A stretch of DNA of 64,000 nt from NCBI GenBank assembly GCA_000827325.1, contig KN832894.1, positions 124,001-188,000 of the forward strand, in the 5' to 3' direction. The notes beneath the pieces were generated by a model that did not search any database, was not told the DNA's origin, and saw nothing but the letters and a program-made list of their open reading frames with translations. Positions 51,291 through 62,800 of the stretch are shown one piece after another (positions within the stretch are counted from its first letter, which is position 1; the number at the start of each line of letters is the position of its first letter). The DNA comes from Oidiodendron maius Zn (Eukaryota > Ascomycota > Leotiomycetes > Myxotrichaceae). A program made the translations under genes and the position numbers.

Positions 51291-51730
51291 GTAAAGCCTC
51301 GCTATAAGAATATTCTCGGCTCCAAGAGTGGTATTTTATTAGAAGAGGTATTCTTAAGAGCGGTGCAGGTGACCACAAATCGAAGAAGGCAGATTTGATC
51401 CAGAATCGCTCAAAACAGTGAAGTTCATAGTCTGAATACAGATTTCCTACTTGAGACAGTTCCGTTTGCACTAAAAGGAGCTGACCATCGTCGTTTGCTT
51501 TCTTCTATCGTTCCCAGCCAGCTACATCCTCCTCTCAACTCGATCTAGAGCCTGTAGGGTCGTAGCTTAGCCATCTTCCTGCTGCATTTACCATACAATC
51601 TCACATACTTTAAGGTTCCAAATTCATCCATATCTTAAATCGCTTGTTGAGTCCCTCCACCCAGCTATTCGAGAATCGAGGTGCCCGAATCGCTTAGAGA
51701 TGGCCTTTGATATCTACGATTAATTAAGCT
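51291..51730 (-). mobile_element. pogo/Fot1-type transposon fragment with one terminus
   Basis: Starts with CAGTAAAGCCTCGCTATAAG, the kind of terminal repeat found on pogo, Tigger and Fot elements. On the minus strand the segment FSNSWVEGLNKRFKI (about 51,640-51,690) is the CENP-B-type helix of a pogo transposase, followed by a stop and decayed sequence running to the terminus. The opposite inverted repeat was not found. The piece is a 5'/3' remnant and cannot move by itself. Base composition is normal, so it escaped RIP. Confidence 0.6.
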
Positions 51731-52534
51731 TGTGACCTGTCTCTTACTCGAACTAGGCAATCAGCTTGCTCTGACCTGCAGGAGGGTGTTCTCTCGATGG
51801 AGGTGTTTTGATGAGCTGTTGTGATTGTACAGGAGTCGTGCTAGATCGCTATTCGATTCGGACGGTTCGGATATCCCGGAAAGCAGAGATTTCACGATCG
51901 TGTCGACAACCACGAACGCAACCACCCACCAATATAATACTAGAAATGGTCAAGGTGGATGGTAAAGGGAAGATAGAAGGAGTGTTAATGGATTCCCTAC
52001 CTTAGTGGGTTTCGAGGATTCTGAGGCGGGTTCAAGGAGGACCTTAGGGGGCAAAAGGATTCTCACAACCCAGAAACTGGAACTTCACGACCACAACACT
52101 TCGAATATATATCGAGGGTAGCAGGAGATTTCATACGATCTAGTTGACCTAGGGATATTCTACACTTCGGCGACACTATTGATAGAAGCTAGGTGTAGAC
52201 CAAATAGAGGATATTTCATTTGGGCTTGACCCAGACGATAAATGCCCTAAGGAGGGAAGCATTATGGCAGGCAGATATAGCGGATAGGAGGGGAGAAAGG
52301 GGGCGGGAAATGGACGTCTATCTACGGGGCTAGACCCCCAAATGTCCCTTGGAATACATCGACTCTGTATATATTGGAACAACCCTCACCGACGGTCGCT
52401 TTATGGGCCAAAGTCCAAGTGCTGCTTGGCTATCCTATGATAGTCTTCGACTTTTAGAGGGCGAGAATGGAATTAACAAACTGTAGCTCCCTATCTTGTT
52501 CAAGTCTAGTCTGTGCACTGCTTCTCACATGGGG
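51731..52534. other. Spacer with no supported gene
   Basis: Continues as probable transposon-derived DNA near 51,730-51,960. Short frames in 52,180-52,470 have no recognisable family. The right end leads into the MFS promoter. Confidence 0.4.
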
Positions 52535-52577
52535 GTGGAGTCGAGAAACAATACTTGTGGAGAAGGTGGAGCACCAC
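52535..52577. promoter_or_regulatory. Cluster elements upstream of the MFS gene
   Basis: GTGGAGTC at 52,535-52,542 and GTGGAGCACCAC at 52,566-52,577, the second identical to the site at 43,505. The full site ends 263 bp before the ATG at 52,840. Confidence 0.55.
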
Positions 52578-52839
52578 AACGCCACGGGGATAACACTAAT
52601 ACAGGATCACACAACACTCCACGTGTAGCTCTGTCGCAACCAGTCGTAGATAGACGCCATGAATAATGTCCAATCACTTGAACTGATCATATATCATGGC
52701 TGGAGGCTGTGAAGTTATAACTGCACTTAGTTGACCGATCCCCGAGACGATATCAAGCTTTCTCAACTTGGAATATCGCCCACCCCACAACAATCCGTTC
52801 CTCCAAAATATTGTGTCCCTCACACTGGCAGCGTCTACA

Positions 52840-54455
52840 ATGGCGACCGATCACAAGGAGAAGAGCGCTATTCCTTGCGACATAGTCATGGCTCAGGAGT
52901 CACCAGTAGCTGACGACGCAACTGGGGATATCAAGGAGATCCATGCAGTCGATCTAGCTTACGAGATCCTTGAAGCTGAGGCTGTTGAATTCACACCCGA
53001 AGAAGAAGCTATTGTTCTATCCAAGATAGATTGGCATATCCTCCCCCTTCTCTGTTGGGTTTATATGGTTCAATTCGCCGACAAAACCACCCTCAACTAT
53101 GCTTCACTGATGGGAATCCGAACGGACACGCATTTGAATCCGAATTCTCAGCAGTATAGCTGGGTCTCAAGTATTTTTTACGCTGGTTATATTGCCTGGC
53201 AGTCAGTATCAGCTCTTCTCATTGATCGAGTGTTATATTAACATGGTACAGATTCCCAACTACTTATCTCCTCCGAAGACTTCCACTTGGAAAGTATACC
53301 GCGGCTACTGTCCTCTGTTGGGGTATAGTTCTAACATGCCATGCTGCTGCTCGCAATTACGCTGGCCTTCTTGCCCTTCGCTTCTTCCTGGGGGCTCTAG
53401 AAGCAACCGTCACACCAGCCTTCGTGATCTACACTTCAATTTGGTTCAAGAAGAACGAGCAAGGTCGACGCATGGGTTACTGGCTATGCTGCAATGGCAT
53501 CGCAACTATCATCATGTCACCTCTAGCATATGGTTTATCTGGAGTGACGTCGGCCGCTCTCCCAAGCTGGGAGATCCTGTTCTTAGTCCTCGGTCTTCTC
53601 ACTGCCTTTACTGGCTGTGTGTACTTATACATCATGCCCGACAATCAAGTGAACGCCAAATTCCTCAGTCACCGCGAGAAACTGATCGCTATTGAGAGAA
53701 TTCGTAGTAATTTCCAGGGTATCGGCAACCGCGCTTGGAAATGGTCTCAATTCCAAGAGGCTTTCTGCGATCCACGAACATATCTCTATGTTTTATACTC
53801 CCTGCTTATGAACATCCCTAACGGAGGAATTACCACATTTGGATCTATCGTTATTAATTCTTTTGGTTTCAATTCTCGTCTTTCTCTTTTGCTCTCTATG
53901 CCTGGTGGAGCCGTTGATATCATGGCCAAGATCGGATTCACGTACCTGTCTGATAAGCTACTCGATCGAACTTTGCCTGCAATAATCGCGATTTTGATCC
54001 CTATGATCGGCGGGATTATGATGGTCTGTATCCCGCTACACGCCAAAGGTGCACTCATTGTCGGGTACTACTTCATCAGCGCCGCCGGCGCCTCGTGGGG
54101 ACTTGTGATGGTAATGATAAGCAACAACACACTGGGGTATACGAAAAAGGCGACGGTAAACGGCCTTCAAATATTAGCTTATGGAGCTGGGAATTGGATT
54201 GGGCCACAAACGTTCCGGTCATCCGATGCACCGGAATATAATAAAGGGAAGACTCTTGTTGCTATCATGTATGGGCTTGCTGCTTGTATGTTGATTTGTA
54301 TTCGTGTTATAAATATTTTGGAGAATCGACGTAGGGACAGGTTGGCGCAAGAGAATTTGGCCACCGATCCCAGCAATGATGGTGAGGGTGCTGAGGGGAC
54401 AGAGTTTATGGACTATACGGATTTCCAACAGCCGCGATTTCGCTATATTCTTTAA
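52840..54455 (+). CDS. MFS transporter, anion:cation symporter (allantoate permease) family
   Basis: Two exons (intron 53,202-53,251) give 521 aa. ATG 52,840 is the first in frame. A cytosolic N terminus of about 70 residues leads into the first membrane segment, which contains WHILPLLCWVYMVQFADKTT, the family's signature in the Dal5/Tna1 group. Splicing restores YIAWQFPTTYLLRRLPLGKY, then GALEATVTPAFVIYTSIWF and a cytosolic YWLC loop. About 12 membrane helices can be traced, and the tail is acidic. The group imports carboxylates and small nitrogen compounds such as allantoate, ureidosuccinate, nicotinate and dipeptides with protons at the plasma membrane. It is the only intact transporter in the cluster and the best candidate for substrate uptake. 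Confidence 0.93.
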
Positions 54456-55542
54456 AGGGGTTATTCATAATGTTCTACGGGTGCGGTGTCACGGTGCCAA
54501 ACCCTGCTTGTGCTGCGGTGTAGATGCCCATTCAGTTTAGGCAAATATATATAACTTATGTCCTAGACTATATATGGGGACCAGGGAGCCCTAAAATTCT
54601 TTCTTACTCCGAAATTAATAGTCTTATAGTGAGAGCTAATACGGTAGCAGCCGTATAAATCGTCACTTGAAGACGACATCAAAGGGTCTCTTACGATAGT
54701 AATAGCATCTTCTGGCAAAAGATATTAGTCTCAGATCATCCTTCAGCACTCTTATCAGTGTTTGTGCAGTAGTATAAAACGTGTAAATACTCAATGTGTA
54801 AACATATTGGGAAACACATGATGTGCGACTCAGCTTCATACTATAATGTATCAGGAAATTCAACGATCCTGGGTCATACGCATAGCATACAGACTAGGTA
54901 TACCATATACTCTCTGCGTTATACTATAGCACACCTCGCTAGCTACACTTTGACATCACTCCCCACTAGTGACTCTAATATATCGACCTTTTGCTACTAC
55001 TTTAGACACTCCAATGCCTCTAATAGTTTAAGGCCAGTACGATTTCGGCCATCTTGAAGAGTAAGACCGCAACTAGAAATAACCGCTCACTATTAGCTAA
55101 CATGCATATATTAAGAGTATATTAAAGGCTATCTGTCTTAGATTGGGATATCTGTGTCTTTGAAGAAGCCACTAGGCAATTGGATCTTCGACCCAAGGTG
55201 TGTCGCCTATGTATAGTACATCAACTACTTGTTCCACCCGGAAGCATATAAAGCTCCACTATGTCATCTGAGCAACACACTTGATCACAAAAACCTAGGG
55301 TCGTTCACAATTAAAGTATGAATATATACATATGGTATTCCACATATCCCTCCTTAAACCATAACCAAGGGAGCGACGCCTGCTCCCGTCACGGAAATCC
55401 AACCAGTCAACCTAAACGTCGAATACGAAGTTGAGAGAGTATTAGAGACTGTCAATACGTTAGAGGCAAGGTCAGGTATCTCATAAAATGGTTAAGATAA
55501 TTCACAGTCAGAAAACACATATGAGTGAGCCAAAGACGAATC
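54456..55542. other. AT-richer spacer, no gene recognised
   Basis: About 1.1 kb, mildly AT-rich. Small frames on both strands have no recognisable family. Confidence 0.5.
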
Positions 55543-56082
55543 TCAGGGAGAAGCTCGAGGCGTTCCACTTCCAAAATCCCACATTGCCCAAAAAGGATCA
55601 GAAGAGTCGAAAGTCGGGTCGACCAGGTCGCCCAACACATCAGGACTAGAGTCTATCATTGCTCGAATCTGGTGTTCGCGCCACATGGCATCCTCTTTCT
55701 CCCTCCGCTCCCGTTCCTCAATTTCTTCCAGCTCATCGACCGTCTGTAGGCCACGGCGGATCATTTCGGCCCCACGTTTCTTGAGCAGCTCCTGCTGCTT
55801 CTCCAGACGTTGGACTCGAGCAAGCCCCTCCATGGCCGCCGTTAAGGCCGCATCACGTTCGAATTTCAACCGGTCCTGCTCGCGCTGAAGCTGCGCCCAT
55901 TCCCCGGGGGAAAGACCCATGACATCACAATCCTGTCTTCGGCGAACACGCTCGCCGCATTTCTTTGATTCTTCATTGATACCCACACGGGTTCTACCAA
56001 AATTTTGGCAGCTCGAACAAGGTGACATTTCAGCCCCCAGGCTGCCTATCCGCAAAGCCAAATTCAAACTTTCAGGTGGCAT
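55543..56082 (-). CDS. 179-aa Cys-motif/coiled-coil protein related to a retroelement antisense ORF
   Basis: A single uninterrupted frame from ATG 56,082. The N-terminal third has CSSC, KKC and QDCDV, a possible metal-binding or decayed zinc-cluster block. The middle (about residues 60-135) is a long charged helix (WAQLQREQDRLKFERD, LARVQRLEKQQELLKK, RGLQTVDELEEIEE), and the C terminus is acidic. The same order is seen in the antisense ORF of the chromovirus at 13,715-14,240. It is therefore either a free copy from such an element or a host gene of the same origin. Full GC content and an open frame mean it has not been through RIP. No role in the metabolic pathway is evident. I do not know a function for the family. 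Confidence 0.6.
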   Translation of the reverse strand: MPPESLNLALRIGSLGAEMSPCSSCQNFGRTRVGINEESKKCGERVRRRQDCDVMGLSPGEWAQLQREQDRLKFERDAALTAAMEGLARVQRLEKQQELLKKRGAEMIRRGLQTVDELEEIEERERREKEDAMWREHQIRAMIDSSPDVLGDLVDPTFDSSDPFWAMWDFGSGTPRASP

Positions 56083-56531
56083 GATGAGAAGGAAAGAAGG
56101 CCATGCCCCGACGTACGGTGAATTATCCCCGCAATTTCAATGTGGAGCTCCGTCGCTTGCATGACTGACAGGAGAAGTCCGAAATGCGGGGCATAGGGAT
56201 CAAGATTGGGCATCTGGCCACCTCGGGGCTTTACAGTACTCGAGAAGGGTGGCATAGATTATATTCTCTTCCCCACTTTCTTAATTCTTATTCTAGGTTT
56301 GGGCCATTCACAGGTAGACGTGGCTTATCTCCGGGAAAGGGACACGATATAGAAAACACTGTACGTGTCCTAGAAGATATAGAGAAGGTTCATGCTCTCT
56401 GGAGTGGAGCTTTATAGCAATGCCATTGTGGATTTGTGGATCATTACCGTTTATCATGATACTGTAGGACAAGTTGACACATTCAGTAACACAAGAGCGG
56501 TAACGTTAAGTCTCTTTGTTTTAGAAGCTAG
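56083..56531. other. Spacer between the small ORF and the aminotransferase 3' end
   Basis: Nothing recognised in about 450 bp. It lies upstream of the small ORF, so it should hold any promoter for it. Confidence 0.45.
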
Positions 56532-58050
56532 TTACAGGGTATGTGGTCGTATGGTTTGATCTATGCACTCCGCAACATACTGCACATTCCCCCAATTCAG
56601 ACCAGCAATCGATATCCTCGAGTTGTCGGCCATGTAAATATGATATGTCTCTATTGAAAGCGTATGAGCATCATAATAACCAATATTCAGAATTCTCCAC
56701 ATACCTCGCAACTCAACAACTTGTTCTGGTGTCAATCCCAGCAGACAGAACATGCCCCCCTGCTTGACAATTCTATCCCAACTACCCGGAGTTTCTAGAA
56801 AAGCCCGCTTGATTAGAACCTGGTAGCAAGAGCCCTCTTGACTCACAAAAGAAAATAACGTACCGAGTTTCTTCAATCCGTCAAATAACGCCCATCGCAT
56901 CTCCTCAACGCGCGAACTCATCTTAGTTAGATTCCTCGCCCATTCTGCACGAAGCTCCCCATCTTCCAAGACGGCAGCAGCAACTCTCGCTCCAAAAGCA
57001 GGCGGATTGGACACTTCTGCCCGCATCAACTGTTCAAAGGCCGATTCTACCGCTGTCGCTTCCTGAGGGCTTCGTGTGATGATCGAAGCCAGACCCACGC
57101 GCTCACCTATGGAAGTATCAGAGTAGTCACTACTTTACCCAGTACTCATAGGGTTTATTCACTCATGTGGGGGAAGGCGGAAAATCTGTGACATGGACTG
57201 ACCGTAGAGACCCATATTCTTCGCAAAAGACGCACAAACCGCAACTTCCAGACGCAACTCCTCAACAAAATAGCGAATCGCGTACGCGTCCCGGTCGTAC
57301 ACACCAGAAGTCATGCCTAAATAAGCAGCATCAAAGATCGGAAACAAACCGCGGTCCTGGACAATCGTCGCGATATCTTTCCATTGCTCTTGAGTAGGAT
57401 CGCACCCGGTAGGATTGTGAGCGCTGACGTGGAAGATGAAGATGGATCCAGGAGGTGCTTCGTTTAGTGCTTGTGTGACGGTCTCCATGTTGAGGCAACC
57501 AGCAGTCTCGGAGTAGTAGGTGTATTCTCTGACTAGGAAGCCGATTGAGGCAAAGACTTGTCGGTGGTTGGACCAGGTTGGGTTCGTGATGTAGACGGGT
57601 GTTTGCGATCCTAGAGCGTTGTAGAGTATCTTTCCGGCCATATGGATGGCGCCGGTGCCTGACAATGCTTGACAGGATGCGACCTGTAGCATACAGTTTC
57701 TTTTGAGCAGTGGACACAGTGGACACAATGGGTGATAATGGCAGTCATACCCTTTTCTCAATCAGCGCCGTCGATTCCCTCCCAAGGACTAGCTCTGCAG
57801 CCAGTGTCCGGAAACTCGTAAGGCCCAGAATCGGGAGATACTCGTGATTTACATCTCGGATTTTCTCCTTCGCCGCGCGTACGCAGGGTAAGATCCACGG
57901 GCTTCCATTCTCATCGCGATAGGTTCCTTGTCCGAGATTGACCTTTTGTTCCGCGGGATCGGTGAGGTATTTCTTGGTCAGTTCGAAGATTACGTCAGGA
58001 GGGGTGTATACCACGCTGGCGAAGACGGAGGGTTGTTCAGCACTCTTCAT
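56532..58050 (-). CDS. Aspartate aminotransferase-type enzyme (class I PLP)
   Basis: Five exons give 410 aa, the usual length. Introns: 57,750-57,684; 57,202-57,107; 56,863-56,795; 56,704-56,651. ATG 58,050. Landmarks are KVNLGQGTYRDENGSPW near the N terminus, ALSGTGAIHMA, HVSAHNPTGCDPT, FDAAYLGMTSG (the usual YQGF is YLGM here), the PLP-binding SFAKNMGLYGERVG with Lys255, and YHIYMADNSRISIAGLN near the C terminus. The enzyme moves an amino group between an amino acid and an oxo acid, classically aspartate and 2-oxoglutarate. No obvious mitochondrial presequence, so probably cytosolic. The YQGF change lies in a substrate and cofactor loop, so specificity may differ from housekeeping AAT. It is divergent from the aldolase with a shared 352-bp promoter. 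Confidence 0.93.
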
Positions 58051-58168
58051 GATGAAGAAGATGAGCCTTATTTAGAGGTGTCAATTAAGAACAGGATGCA
58101 AAAAAATTGGGTCGCAAGTATCATCTTATACTTTCTTGTTTCCTTGCTATAGTACCCGGTCATGGCCG

Positions 58169-58180
58169 GTGGGGCTCCAC
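58169..58180. promoter_or_regulatory. Cluster element in the aminotransferase/aldolase divergent promoter
   Basis: Reads GTGGAGCCCCAC on the minus strand, one base different from the sites at 43,505 and 52,566. It lies 119 bp from the aminotransferase ATG and 223 bp from the aldolase ATG. Confidence 0.5.
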
Positions 58181-58402
58181 GTTGGGGAAGGGCCACAATG
58201 CACCGCGACCTCCTGGCGGAGCACAATCTACAACGGATGATGGGTGATTACTTGTAGTCATTCACTGGCTTTCGGTTTCTTGAGAAAAAGAGAAAAATTC
58301 CTTTCGCTCTACTTAATACACATCGTCCAGTTTTCTCCGCTCCATTTTTATCCTCTCACATACAGTGCTGTACATCTCCATCCATTTACAAGATCGCCCA
58401 AA

Positions 58403-59335
58403 ATGGCCCCGCCAATTCCCGTCCGCGGCATCTACACCCCCCTGGTAACTTTCTTCCACGAAGACGAATCCCTGGACCTTGAAAGCACAAAACTTCATGT
58501 CCAGCGCATGGTCTCTGGAGGCGTTTCTGGCCTCGTCCTCCAAGGAAGCAATGGTGAAGCTCCCCATCTCACCCACGTTGAGCGGAAGCTTCTCATCCGC
58601 ACCATCCGCAACCACCTCGATTCAATCAACCACCCCGAGACACAACTCATAGTCGGGTGTGGAGGACCAAGCGTCCGCGAGACCCTAATATATATCTCTG
58701 AGGCGAAAGATGCTGGTGCAGACTTTGCCTTGGTGCTCCCACCGGCGTACTGGGTTTCGGCTATGACGCCAGCTATTTTAGAAGGGTTTTTCGGCGCTGT
58801 CGCTGATGAATCCCCACTTCCAGTCCTAATCTATAACTTTCCTGGCGTTACTGGAGGCATCGACATCAGCTCCGATACCGTTCTGCGTCTTGCGAAGGCC
58901 CATTCCAACATCGTGGGCGTGAAGCTCACCTGCGGAAACGTCGGAAAGCTCCAGCGCATCTCTTCTGGTATTCGTACCGGCACATTCGCACCCTTTGGGG
59001 GGAAGTCGGACTTCTTCCTCCCTGCACTCGTGGCGGGATCTCATGGGATTATTGCTGCTCTGGCAAATGTTGCGCCCAAGGCGCATGTGGCGTTGCTGAA
59101 GCTGTATACGACTGGGGATTTGAAGGCTGCACAGGATTTGCAGGTGAAGTTGAGCCATGCGGATTGGGCTCTGTCGAAGGTTGGGGTAGCTGGGGTGAAG
59201 GCTGTGGTGGCACACAGTTTTGGGTATGGGACTGGGAGAGGGAGGAGGCCGTTGGGAGTGATTTCTGTAGGGGATATCGATGCTGGGTTACTAGAGCCCA
59301 TACATGAGGTTATCGAGTTGGAAAAGGTACTATAG
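58403..59335 (+). CDS. Dihydrodipicolinate synthase/N-acetylneuraminate lyase family aldolase
   Basis: Intronless, 310 aa from ATG 58,403 (an upstream in-frame extension lacks an ATG). The family TIM barrel is evident. Landmarks are RGIYTPLVTFFHEDESLD at the N terminus, LQGSNGEAPHL (about 50-60), the catalytic Tyr in LIYNFPGVTGG (Y144) and the Schiff-base Lys in VGVKLTCGN (K174). Members cleave or form 2-oxo acids through pyruvate chemistry, for example 4-hydroxy-2-oxoglutarate, 2-keto-3-deoxy sugar acids or N-acetylneuraminate. Fungi make lysine through aminoadipate, so a true DapA role is unlikely and a catabolic aldolase fits better. It shares a promoter with the aminotransferase, which could supply or remove its oxo acid. 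Confidence 0.93.
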   Translation: MAPPIPVRGIYTPLVTFFHEDESLDLESTKLHVQRMVSGGVSGLVLQGSNGEAPHLTHVERKLLIRTIRNHLDSINHPETQLIVGCGGPSVRETLIYISEAKDAGADFALVLPPAYWVSAMTPAILEGFFGAVADESPLPVLIYNFPGVTGGIDISSDTVLRLAKAHSNIVGVKLTCGNVGKLQRISSGIRTGTFAPFGGKSDFFLPALVAGSHGIIAALANVAPKAHVALLKLYTTGDLKAAQDLQVKLSHADWALSKVGVAGVKAVVAHSFGYGTGRGRRPLGVISVGDIDAGLLEPIHEVIELEKVL

Positions 59336-59582
59336 GAATTTTATCTATATAGAATGTTGCATTTCTGTTCAATCAAGCTTTCAGTATGCGTGGATTTAAT
59401 TCATCATTATGTGGATATTCAGGAGACAGCCTCGTAACCTAATAGCTGTGTCTCAAAGAGTGGCCCTCTACAATGTCCATGATAATCTACCTCTACCGCG
59501 AATATCAGTACAACTGACGCCTAAAGGCCAATTGCTTTACATTTCAGCTGATGGAGGCTGCTGTTGCTGCTGTTGTGTGCGG

Positions 59583-59618
59583 GTGGAGTCGGCTGCGGGT
59601 GTGGAGGTGGAGCTCCAT
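59583..59618. promoter_or_regulatory. Cluster elements upstream of the dehydrogenase/kinase fusion
   Basis: GTGGAGTC at 59,583 (also at 52,535), GTGGAG at 59,601 and GTGGAGCTCCAT at 59,607-59,618, which differs from a perfect palindrome only in the last base. The last site ends 274 bp before the ATG at 59,892. Confidence 0.55.
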
Positions 59619-59891
59619 CTTGTTCTGTTCTGACCACACCGCCTCCACTCTGCGTTTTCACCAAACAACGCCAGCCATGGAGCAACTGAAGGTTTCAATT
59701 GGTAACGCACTTGTTGTAGGTTTATGCAGTGGTTTTAAGGAGCTGCAATATCTTACGAGCTTCCCGAATCCGAACCAAGCAGCTGTAATACCAAAAATAT
59801 ATATTTTGCTTTTTTGTTTTTGCCATCTGGTCTATTATTTCAATTGAGACGTTGGGGCAACTCCAAAATACTCACCCATACACAGTCCATA

Positions 59892-62800
59892 ATGATTTCT
59901 AAGCCAAAGGTTGCCTTCATCGGCCTGGGTGCCATGGGCATCGGCATGGCCCTCCACCTTCTTGAAGACGGCTTCGGCGTCGCAGGTTATGACCTCAATT
60001 CCAAAGCTCTCGAAACCTTGAAATTAAAAGGCGGAATTGCCGCCGCAAGTCCCCGCGAAAGCGCTGAGGGCGCATCAGTTCTCGTCTGCGTTGTTGGAAA
60101 TGCCGATCAATGCAAATCCGCTCTCTTGGCCGAATCCATAGGAGCGGCCTGGGGTCTACCACAAGACGCTGTTGTCGTCCTTTGCTCGACCGTTCCACCC
60201 GAATTTCCGCAACAGGTCCAGTCCTGGCTAGATAATGATTTCAACCGACCGGATATCAAAGTGGTCGATTGCCCTATTTCGGGTGGAACAGTGCGCGCTG
60301 CACAAGGGAAACTAACGATTTTTAGCTCGGGATCGAAAGAAGCTTTGGGTAAGGCGAATGCTGTATTGAATTCAATGTCGCAGTATTTATATGAGATACC
60401 GGGAAGGTTGGGATGGGCTAGTAAGGTTAAGCTGGTTAACCAGCAGCTTGCTGGTATACATATCGCAGTCGCAGCAGAGGCTATGGGACTCGCGGCTGCT
60501 CTGGGACTTGACACACTTGAGGTGTATGATAGTGTGATTGGAAGTCCGGCAAATAGTTGGATGTTTCAAAATCGAGTTCCTCATATGCTGGCAGATGACT
60601 GGACTCCACACTCTGCACTGCAGATCTTCGTGAAGGACATGGTAAGTTAAAGTCCTAGAAAGATCTCTTCATCTTCAATAACTCCTGATACTGACAATGG
60701 CAGGGAATCGTGACCGCCGAGGGGCGAAGCTGGAAGTTTCCTCTATTCCTCTCCTCGGTTTCTGAGCAATTATATCTACTCGGTGCCCGAATGGGGTTTG
60801 GGTACGAAGATGACTCTGGTGTAGTTCGTACGTTTTCTCCACGAGAGCCCTCGACTGTTGCGTTGTCCAAATTAAAGCTGCAGAATTCCTCCACGACCGG
60901 ATACAAAGACATCCAGTTGATCCATGATCTTCTAGAAATAGTCCATACTGTTGCCGCGGTAGAAGCCCTCGCGCTGGGGATGAAGATGGGACTGACCGCC
61001 ACCGACGTTGTGCCGATTATTGCTAATGCGGCCGGCTCGAGTGAATCGTTTCGAACGATTGCAGAGAAAATACTCGCGGGCGATTTTTCAACAGGAGAGA
61101 CAATTATAGAAGGTTGTACGAAGTTGGTTAGTTGGTTTGTTTTGAGACCTCAATTCGGTCCATACTAACCAAAATGCACAGGAAAAAGTCGTCGCTCGGG
61201 CCAAAGAATTTGGATACCCTTTACACCTCACCGGAACAACCCTACAGTTATACCAGCTAGCGCTGCTCCAGGGGCATTCAAGCCGTAACGAAGCCGCGCT
61301 TCTCGAACTATGGCCTTTGCCGACTCAACCGCGACAGCAACAGAAGTATGAATCCCTCCCTCTCGCCCAGACATTGGCTGCTTTGCCTGAATTCCAGCAT
61401 AGCACAGAAGGATTAAGAGACACTATCCAGCAAAAGGTCCAAGCTAGGTCGGATTTGGTACTGGTAATACTTGATGATGACCCAACAGGTACACAGACCT
61501 GTCATGACATCAATGTTTTGACCATGTGGGACATTGATATTCTGGCTGCTGAGTTCTCAAGCGGCTCTAGAAGCTTCTTCATTCTGACCAACACTCGCGC
61601 ACTTCCATCAGCGATGGCTAGAATACTTGTCCGAGAAATTCTCATAAACGTTCGCCAAGCTGCTCTAGCAACAGGGAAACAGTTTGAAGTTATTCTTCGA
61701 GGCGACTCGACTCTTCGCGGCCACCTGCTGGAAGAGATGGAATCGTACATTGATATCCTGGGGCCTCCTGACGCTTGGGTTGTTGCTCCATTCTTTCAAC
61801 AAGGTGGAAGGCTTACGATCAATGATGTACACTACGTCGCGGAAAATGTCCTTCTCATCCCTGCGGCAAATACTGCTTTTGCTTCTGATAAAACATTTGG
61901 ATACCATTCTTCAAACCTGCGGGAGTATGTGCAAGAGAAGACTGGGTCGCTCTTTTTGCCTTCAAGCATTGTCTCAATTAGCCTGGAGGATATTAGGGAA
62001 CGGGGCCTTCTCTGCGTTGCGAAAAAGCTGGCGGCCGCTCCCAAGGGTGGTGTTGTTATTGTCAATGCAGTGCAAGATGAAGACATGCTCATATTCTGCA
62101 CGGCCTTGTTTGAAGGTAAGAGAATCGCTCTGTTATTCCTGTCTTTTTTGAACCCCTGGATGACTGGTCATGTTTTCAGTGCAAGAGAGCCACAATCGCC
62201 GATTCGGATATCGCGTTGCCGCGTCTTTTGTCTCCAGCTTGCTTGGGCTTACACGCAAAGGATCAATCCTGCCACAAAACTTGCCCGGCTTCCAGGCCAG
62301 CAATTGCTCCGGTGGGTTAATTATTGCAGGGTCTTATGTCCCCAAGACAACATCACAGCTACAGTCCTTGATCCAGCATCGTGGTGACAAGCTCGAAGTG
62401 ATTACCGTCGAGGTACCTGCTTTGATAAAAGAGTCAAACGAAACCCCCCTGCACGCATCAACACTGACGGCAGACTCAACTACTGTTCGAAAAATTATTG
62501 ACAAAGTCTCTCAACTCCTAGCATCTGGTAGAGATGTTCTTGTCATGACGAGCCGTCAGGTTGTCACAGCAGGGAGTGACTACGCAAGGACTGGCTCGGC
62601 CACAGATCTAGATATCAACAACCTAGTTGCACAAACTCTTGTATACATTCTTCAGCAAATCAAGATTAGGCCCCGTTATATTCTGAGCAAGGGAGGCGTG
62701 ACTTCGTCCGATGCTGCTACCGCCGGACTAGGAATGAAACGTGCCAGAGTTCTTGGCCAAGCAGCACCGGGCGTACCATTATGGTGGTGCGATAAGAATT

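Noticed and set aside
58826-59215. 129-codon minus-strand frame inside the aldolase gene
   Set aside because: Shadow of a well-conserved gene on the other strand with both catalytic residues.
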